Of a stretch of 64,000 nt of DNA, positions 59,253 to 64,000 are shown one piece after another; position 1 is the stretch's first letter, and every line of letters begins with the position of its first letter. The DNA is taken from the NCBI GenBank assembly GCA_963751615.1, contig CAVVVG010000005.1, positions 1 through 64,000 on the forward strand, in the 5' to 3' direction. The notes beneath the pieces are model-generated. The model saw only the letters and a list, made by a program, of their open reading frames with translations. It did no database searches and was not told the DNA's origin. The translations under genes and the position numbers were made by a program. This DNA comes from Palsa-892 sp963751615 (GTDB lineage Bacteria; Pseudomonadota; Alphaproteobacteria; Rhizobiales; Xanthobacteraceae).

Positions 59253-59601
59253 ATGAAAAAGGTGTTGATTTTCGCCGCTGTCGCCGAAGCGGCTACCGGA
59301 TTGGGGTTGCTGATTGTTCCCTCGCTCGTCGGGCGGTTGTTGTTGGGTGAGGAACTTACCGGCATCGCCATACCGGTTGCGCGCGTGGCCGGCATCGCTC
59401 TGATTGCTTTAGGGATCGACCTGCTGGCCGGGTCCGCCGCTGGTCGGCATGTTGACCTACAGCACAATCGTCACGTTGTATCTTGCCTACCTCGGTTTCG
59501 CAGGTGGGTTGACTGGCGTCTTTCTATGGCCCGCGGTTGCGCTTCACGTAGTTCTGTCAATCCTTCTCGGTCGCGCTTGGCTCGCCACTGCGGCGAGATG
59601 A
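59253..59601 (+). pseudogene. Small four-helix membrane protein (frameshifted)
   Basis: Begins MKKVLIFAAVAEAATGLGLL, VPSLVGRLLLGEELTGIAIP, VARVAGIALIALGI; one extra base at 59418-59421 shifts the frame, after which CWPGPPLVGMLTYSTIVTLY, LAYLGFAGGLTGVFLWPAVA and LHVVLSILLGRAWLATAAR complete a 115-residue membrane protein. It starts 59 bases after the arylsulfatase stop and could belong to the same transcript. Family without known function. Confidence 0.78.
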
Positions 59602-60036
59602 AGGAGCAGCCGATTGTCCAGTCAGGACAGATCTTCGAGATTGCTGAATGTCCGCACAAAGCGGACATGCAGCCCTTCGCATTTGATGTCCGCTTTCGGA
59701 GGTAAAGTGCACTTGCCGCTGAATTTTCGCTGGAGAGTGATGTCGCGGGTTACAAGCGGGTATTTTAGGGAGGGGCAAGTTTGAATTCACTTTTGCAGCC
59801 GTCGAAGTAACGTCGCCACGAGCGACCGGAACGGCAAGAAGGCCAAAAATAATAATGGCGTTGAGCACGATGGCCAGTGGAAGCCATGCGCTCGGAAGAT
59901 AGTCGATCCAAGGCCAGGCAAGGAGAACAACGATAAGCCCAGAGAAAGTTCTGCGATCGAACACTGGATAAATCGATGCGCACACAACGGCCAGTAGATA
60001 GAAACCGGTTCCGATTGCGGCAAATTTTGACCGCAT
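59557..60036 (-). CDS. Small membrane protein with repeat-derived C-terminus
   Basis: Begins MRSKFAAIGTGFYLLAVVCA with three helices (VFDRRTFSGLIVVLLAWPWI, LPLAIVLNAIIIFGLLAVPV). The frame then continues through ARGDVTSTAAKVNSNLP into translated repeat DNA (HFTSESGHQMRRAACPLCAD) and beyond. In another frame the helix continues FRSLVATLLRRLQK to a stop at 59787, a natural ending, so a single-base loss near 59835-59845 probably fused the gene to the repeat. Treat residues after about 75 as non-native. Confidence 0.6.
   Translation of the reverse strand: MRSKFAAIGTGFYLLAVVCASIYPVFDRRTFSGLIVVLLAWPWIDYLPSAWLPLAIVLNAIIIFGLLAVPVARGDVTSTAAKVNSNLPLPKIPACNPRHHSPAKIQRQVHFTSESGHQMRRAACPLCADIQQSRRSVLTGQSAAPSSRRSGEPSATEKD
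59647..59763 (+). repeat. Composite repeat, copy 48 (P1-P2-C)
   Basis: A P1 missing its central loop (ATGTCCGCACAAAGCGGACAT), a P2-like hairpin and a C module (TCGCGGGTTACAAGCGGGT). Confidence 0.85.
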
Positions 60037-60355
60037 TACTCCTGCAATTCCGAATTTGTGCCGTTTTAAGAGTTGCTCTCAATGCGAGATGCGCAAACTA
60101 ACGCTAGCACGAACCATAACTATAATCGTGCCTACCTCTCGCCTGCGAACGGCCACCACCAGTACGGCCTCGTTCACCAAATGCAAAACGCACGTAGCTT
60201 TCATAAAATGCGATCGACAAGACGCTTAATTGACAGCGAGTTTTTGTTGATGTCCACTTCCCGTGCGCTACGATGCCCTTCAGGTCGTAGATAAGTTTGA
60301 TTGAACTCCAAACACCGCCGCGGCCATTCAATTTATTATCCAAAGGAGGAATGAC
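60037..60355. other. Intergenic region, nothing recognised
   Basis: Divergent control region of about 320 bases between the small membrane protein and the Cys-rich protein. It contains no repeat hairpin, which is unusual in this window, and no gene I can support. Confidence 0.4.
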
Positions 60356-60725
60356 ATGTTGAAGAACTGCGTTCGCCATCTGCGCCGCCTTGCTGCTCTT
60401 AGGATCCGCCGCGATGGCACAGCAATCGGCCACCGCGAAGGCTTGTGCAGGCGATATCAAGACCCTATGCACCGGAGTACAACCCGGTGAAGGACACGTC
60501 CGCGCCTGCATCAAGTCAAATTTCAGTAAGCTTTCCGAACCCTGTCAGGCCGTGTTGCTCAAGGCAGCCGCGATCGGCAAGGCATGCAAAGACGACGTCA
60601 AGAAAATGTGCGCGGGCATAAAACCAGGCGGCGGCCGCATCGAGGCCTGTATGAAATCGCACATCGGCGAGCTCAGCGAACCATGCAAGGATGCGTTGTC
60701 GCAAGCAATAGCCGGCAAGAGCTAA
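60356..60725 (+). pseudogene. Cysteine-rich-repeat secreted protein (signal peptide frameshifted)
   Basis: Two tandem Cys-rich repeats, ACAGDIKTLCTGVQPGEGHV then RACIKSNFSKLSEPCQAVL, and ACKDDVKKMCAGIKPGGGRI then EACMKSHIGELSEPCKDAL, each with four cysteines, as in the eukaryote-like Cys-rich repeat family. A strong AAAGGAGGA precedes an ATG at 60356 encoding MLKN; removing one base near 60370 gives AFAICAALLLLGSAAMAQQS, a perfect signal peptide. As it stands the signal is out of frame with the mature protein; an internal start at 60390 would yield a shortened signal. Confidence 0.8.
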
Positions 60726-60820
60726 TTTATTTCTGCCTCGGCGCATCATCGCGCCGAGGCCGCGTCGCGGCCTCCCAATGTGGAGTGTTTGAGCAACAAA
60801 TCCTTCATTCTGCTTATTTC

Positions 60821-60925
60821 GTAAAAGCGGACATGGTGGCCGCGCTGATCAATGTCTGCTTTCTGGGAGTAAAGCAGACATCAGATTAGAGAGCTTGATG
60901 TCCGCTTTTGACCCGAAGCGGACAT
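60821..60925 (+). repeat. Three-hairpin repeat, copy 49 (P1 right half, P2, P3)
   Basis: Right half of P1, P2 (loop TCTGGGAGT) and P3 (loop TTGACCCG). The rest of the 280-base gap shows nothing else. Confidence 0.88.
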
Positions 60926-61008
60926 TATATTTTCAATCAACTATTCCGCCGCCTGATTAGAATGTCTGACCGGATTTTGAGAGACCACTGCATCATGGTG
61001 GCTAGATC

Positions 61009-61836
61009 ATGAGATTGCTGAAACGTTTATTGCAGCGCTTGCTTATCTTGGGATTAGGGATCTTTAGCGTCTGGTTGATCGTCTTTGTGGTCTTCGAATT
61101 TGCAGACCGTAGGCTGCCATGGGTTCTGGCTTTGGCCGTCACTTATGGAATCGCAGCATATATTATCCTCCCGCGTGCCATTCGCATGGGTCTCAAAATC
61201 CTTCAGCGCAAACGGGTGCCTCGCTATACAATTACCGGCGACGGATTACCCGGCGACCCCGTCAATCTCGTGCTCATAGGTACGCTCCAACAGCTTCATG
61301 CCGCCTTTGCAGCCGCCGGCTGGTCAGAGGCTGATCGGTTGGGGCTGGCAAGCTCGTGGCGTATGATCCGAGCATTCGTATTTAACTCACCCTATCCAAC
61401 AGCCCCATTTAGCACCCTCTATCTTTTCGGACGTGGCCAAGACATCGGTCTCCAAAAGGCAATTGATGACAGCCCACGAAAGCGCCATCACATTCAATTC
61501 TGGGCTTTGAGCCTCGCGCATGCCGAGGCCACATTGGGAACAGCCAATTTCTGGTTAAACACCGACCGGCCATCAGACAATGCACGCGTTCTTTGGGTCG
61601 GAGCCGGTACCAAGGATACTGGTTTCTCCTTAACCGAACTCACATTCCAGATCACCCACGCTACCGATTCGGATACGAATGCCGAGCGGGACTATATCAT
61701 TGCCGAGTTGACGAAAAATCGAGTCATCGGAGACGCAAATCAATATAAATCGGGCCAACATGTGCCCACCGAACATATCAACCACTACATTACAGACGGC
61801 GAAGTTTCAGTGGCAAACCTAGTGGTAGAAGCCTGA
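61009..61836 (+). CDS. LssY C-terminal domain protein
   Basis: 275-residue membrane-anchored protein. An N-terminal pair of helices (LLILGLGIFSVWLIVFVVFE, VLALAVTYGIAAYIILPRAI) is followed by the LssY_C domain: PGDPVNLVLIGTLQQLHAAF, AAGWSEADRLGLASSWRMIR, PFSTLYLFGRGQDIGLQKAI, RKRHHIQFWAL, ARVLWVGAGTKDTGFS. The domain was named from a Legionella secretion-locus protein and often accompanies PAP2 phosphatases; no phosphatase domain is present here. Function unknown. Single gene. Confidence 0.88.
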   Translation: MRLLKRLLQRLLILGLGIFSVWLIVFVVFEFADRRLPWVLALAVTYGIAAYIILPRAIRMGLKILQRKRVPRYTITGDGLPGDPVNLVLIGTLQQLHAAFAAAGWSEADRLGLASSWRMIRAFVFNSPYPTAPFSTLYLFGRGQDIGLQKAIDDSPRKRHHIQFWALSLAHAEATLGTANFWLNTDRPSDNARVLWVGAGTKDTGFSLTELTFQITHATDSDTNAERDYIIAELTKNRVIGDANQYKSGQHVPTEHINHYITDGEVSVANLVVEA

Positions 61837-62050
61837 TACTTGGGTCCTGTCACTGGCCAGGGCGTGATGGGAAAATTAAAACTGATGAACCTGTGGACGG
61901 TAGCAAGTCGACCGTTCGAGCTTGCGGATTTCCGACCGTGGCGACAATCTCCGTCCTGTGAAGGCCGTCATCCGCTGGATGTCGGTTATCGTTCCCCCAA
62001 GATGCTCGAATGGGTCGCGTATATGGAAAATGTCGGCTAGGAACAACGCC

Positions 62051-63409
62051 ATGCGTCTCGATGCCCGCGGCCTCCCCCTCTCGACCGCCAGCGCCAAGGC
62101 TGCCGCTGCCTACGACCATCTCATCACCGGCTACCTCACCCAGCGAGCCGATACGCCTGACCGTCTCACCGCCTTGCTGGAAGCCGATCCGGACTTCGCA
62201 CTTGCGCATTGCATGCAGGGCTATTTCGCCATGCTCGCCTTCAAGCAGACAGTCGTTCCGGTTGCCGTCCAGGCAGCGCGCACCGCGCACTCGCTTGCCG
62301 CCGGCGCCACCCCGCGCGAGCGCAGCCACATCGCCGCCCTGACCGCTTGGACCGAGGGCGAGCTCGATCGTACCATCGCCTTATGGGAGTCGATCCTGCG
62401 CACCCATCCGCATGATGTGGTCGCCTTCCGTCTCGCCCATTTCATCAATTTCTGGCTCGGCCGCCCGCAGGACATGGTCGCCTCCGTCGATCGCGTGATC
62501 CCGGCCTGGTCGGAGGAAATCCCAGGCTATGCATCGATACTCGCCTGCCACTCCTTCGCCCATGAGGAAGCCGGGAACTATCTCGCCGCCGAGCCATCTG
62601 GGCGCCGCGCTATCGAGCTAGACCCCGGCGATCTCTGGGCTGCGCACGCCGTCGCCCATGTTCTGGAGTCGCAGGGCCGCCGCAGCGAAGGCATCCAGTG
62701 GCTCACCACGCTCGCTCCCAACTGGGAGGGCAGTCACAACCTTCAGCACCATCTCTGGTGGCACTGCGCACTATTCAAGCTGGAGTACGGCGACCATACC
62801 GCCGTGCTCGAACTCTACGATACCCGCTTCCGCAACCTCGCCGCGCCGCTCACAGTCGCGTCACCGGATGTCTATATCGACGTGCAGAACGCGGCGGCCA
62901 CGCTCTTCCGCCTTCAGCGCCTCGGCATCGATGTCGGCAACCGCTGGGAAGAACTGGCTGACAAGGCCGAGGCGCGGATCGGCGACTGCCTCTCCGCCTT
63001 CACTCTGCCGCACTGGCTGATGGCGCTGACCGCCACCGGCCGCATCGCCGCTGCGGAGCGCATGATCGAGGCCATGCGCGCTTTCGCCAATGGCCGCGGC
63101 ACCGTCCCCCCCATCGTGCGCGACTACGTGCTGCCGATCGCCGAGGCGCAACTCGCCCACGCTGCCGGACGCCACGCTGAGGCCGTCGCCCTGATGCGTC
63201 CGGCCATCGGCGGCATGTACCGACTCGGCGGCAGCCACACCCAGCAGGATGTGCTCGAGCAGCTTTTCGTGGACGCCGCCATCAAGGCCGGCAGCCCCGC
63301 GGATATCCGCCTCGCCGTCGAGCGTGTCGCTGGTCGCCGGGCGATTCCGCCCGAGCGCTTCATCGGCTGGCGCGAAGCCGCTAACCGGGCGGCGATGGGA
63401 GCGTTATAG
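62051..63409 (+). CDS. Tetratricopeptide repeat protein (TTC38-like)
   Basis: 452-residue cytoplasmic protein, all-helical, resembling the TTC38 family. Blocks: AYDHLITGYLTQRADTPDRL, LLEADPDFALAHCMQGYFAM, PRERSHIAALTAWTEGELDR, WESILRTHPHDVVAFRLAHF, EEIPGYASILACHSFAHEEA, IELDPGDLWAAHAVAHVLES, NLQHHLWWHCALFKLEYGDH. I start at MRLDARGLPL with AGGAAC upstream; other in-frame ATGs extend 7 or 43 codons further without family support. Function unknown; G+C content is higher than in the preceding gene. Confidence 0.88.
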   Translation: MRLDARGLPLSTASAKAAAAYDHLITGYLTQRADTPDRLTALLEADPDFALAHCMQGYFAMLAFKQTVVPVAVQAARTAHSLAAGATPRERSHIAALTAWTEGELDRTIALWESILRTHPHDVVAFRLAHFINFWLGRPQDMVASVDRVIPAWSEEIPGYASILACHSFAHEEAGNYLAAEPSGRRAIELDPGDLWAAHAVAHVLESQGRRSEGIQWLTTLAPNWEGSHNLQHHLWWHCALFKLEYGDHTAVLELYDTRFRNLAAPLTVASPDVYIDVQNAAATLFRLQRLGIDVGNRWEELADKAEARIGDCLSAFTLPHWLMALTATGRIAAAERMIEAMRAFANGRGTVPPIVRDYVLPIAEAQLAHAAGRHAEAVALMRPAIGGMYRLGGSHTQQDVLEQLFVDAAIKAGSPADIRLAVERVAGRRAIPPERFIGWREAANRAAMGAL

Positions 63410-63440
63410 GCGCGATGGGTCAACCCGACCGATCGCGCTT

Positions 63441-63540
63441 GTGCCTCCCGTGCAATCCGGAGACGCAGAGTCAATCCGTTGCAGCGCCACAGGTGTTATG
63501 AGCGCCGCGGGTTACACGCGGGCTAAATGCGCGAGCATCT
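63441..63540 (+). repeat. Modules D and C, copy 3
   Basis: Part of module D (CCCGTGCAATCCGGAGACGC and the GTTGCAGCGCCACAGG end) followed by module C (CCGCGGGTTACACGCGGG), between convergent genes. The tRNA end is absent here. Confidence 0.7.
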
Positions 63541-63567
63541 CTTTCAGTTCAGCAGGTATCGTACACA

Positions 63568-64000
63568 CTAATGTAACTTCACATGGGGCTGTGTGCGCCG
63601 GGTCAGCATCCTGGACAATGTGTCAAGGCCGACTTTGACAGGGCCGTGCAGCGCCATCTCATGCATCGTATAGAGCGACCGGTACATCAGCCGGGCGAAA
63701 TATCCCTCGATGAACATGTTCTTACCAGCGATGAAGCCCATCAAGCTGCCGACGGTAGAATACTCGCCGAGTGAAACTAACGATCCGAAGTCGCGGTAGA
63801 AAAACGGCTGCATTGATCGTCCCATCAAGCGATTGCTGATCTGGTGCAGCAGGTGTGACGCTTGCTGGTGCGCAACCTGAGCGCTCGGCGGCAGCGGTTT
63901 CGTCTGGCCTTCGAGGATCAAGTGCGCGCAGTCGCCAATTGCGAAAATATTGTCGTCGCGAGATGTCACAAGCGTCGGGCCGACAACAAGCTGGCCCGAT
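63568..64000 (-). CDS. ndh: Type II NADH dehydrogenase, C-terminal part (runs off the window)
   Basis: The frame is open to the window edge and encodes the C-terminal 144 residues of NDH-2, the single-subunit flavoenzyme that passes electrons from NADH to quinone at the inner membrane. Diagnostic segments: VGPTLVTSRDDNIFAIGDCA, the second FAD-binding motif with the conserved aspartate, KPLPPSAQVAHQQASHLLHQ, FFYRDFGSLVSLGEYSTVGS, and the membrane-docking tail MFIEGYFARLMYRSLYTMHE. The start lies outside the window. Confidence 0.93.
   Translation of the reverse strand, partial: SGQLVVGPTLVTSRDDNIFAIGDCAHLILEGQTKPLPPSAQVAHQQASHLLHQISNRLMGRSMQPFFYRDFGSLVSLGEYSTVGSLMGFIAGKNMFIEGYFARLMYRSLYTMHEMALHGPVKVGLDTLSRMLTRRTQPHVKLH

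Noticed and set aside
57643..59253. Minus-strand open frame of 536 codons opposite the arylsulfatase
   Set aside because: High-G+C antisense shadow without motif or start signal; the plus strand encodes clear sulfatase sequence.
466..60925. Repeats read as a CRISPR array
   Set aside because: Copies are dispersed in separate intergenic regions, hairpin spacing is short and the spacers are themselves conserved; no cas gene is present.

Overview
The window looks like an accessory-rich stretch of an alphaproteobacterial chromosome, most likely Hyphomicrobiales in the Bradyrhizobium/Xanthobacteraceae neighbourhood. That placement is inferred from protein style: orphan twin-arginine COG2984 binding proteins, GAF and heme-type class III cyclases, DUF2852, DUF992, DUF1272 and pentapeptide MXKDX proteins, an NrsF-type anti-sigma factor, a CIRCE-controlled groESL and an NDH-2. 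No 16S gene or intact tRNA is present to confirm it. About 60 genes or gene remnants are small, independently transcribed units on both strands, and nearly every intergenic gap holds a copy of one repeat family.

Layout. 0-5.4 kb: cupin, small conserved protein, pilin remnant, GFA-family protein, GAF-GAF-cyclase, PaiB-like flavoprotein, DUF1272. 5.8-16.7 kb: three COG2984 binding-protein genes, a GH130 glycosidase/phosphorylase, a frameshifted hydrolase-cyclase fusion, a TetR regulator with its DUF2852 target, and a membrane cyclase with a c-type heme motif. 17-26 kb: tRNA-Thr remnant plus composite repeat, MFS exporter, Gly/Tyr-rich secreted protein, Spy-like chaperone, an SsuABC-like ABC operon, tiny membrane proteins, RlpA-like protein, porin. 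27-38 kb: DUF3616, transglutaminase-like protein, methyltransferase, GYD protein, more COG2984 genes, groES-groEL, phasin. 38.6-46 kb: cache-domain protein, msrB-msrA, a molybdopterin oxidoreductase with its cytochrome b, MXKDX protein, ECF sigma with NrsF anti-sigma, VKOR-like protein; this is an envelope redox and protein-repair neighbourhood. 47-64 kb: thioesterase, cytochrome P450, TAT lipase-like hydrolase, a decayed COG2984 copy behind a G-rich tract, beta-propeller protein, ModA-like protein, DUF992, broken arylsulfatase, Cys-rich protein, LssY_C protein, TPR protein, and the 3' part of an NDH-2 running off the end.

The strongest unexplained signal is the repeat: about 50 copies in 64 kb, built from three short hairpins with identical arms (ATGTCCGCTTT / AAAGCGGACAT) but three distinct conserved loops, always in the same order, sometimes joined to longer modules and in two places to a tRNA 3' end. 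All seven COG2984 genes or fragments are followed, within 8 or 21-23 bases of the stop codon, by the first hairpin of this repeat, and all five intact copies are preceded by a repeat 66-120 bases upstream. This suggests that gene and repeat spread together as a cassette. No transposase, RAYT or integrase gene is visible in the window.

Roughly ten single-base lesions in otherwise well-conserved genes mean that either sequencing errors or active decay must be considered when using the gene models. Many long open frames that begin inside the repeat are artefacts; starts given here were moved to the family start or to a visible ribosome-binding site.
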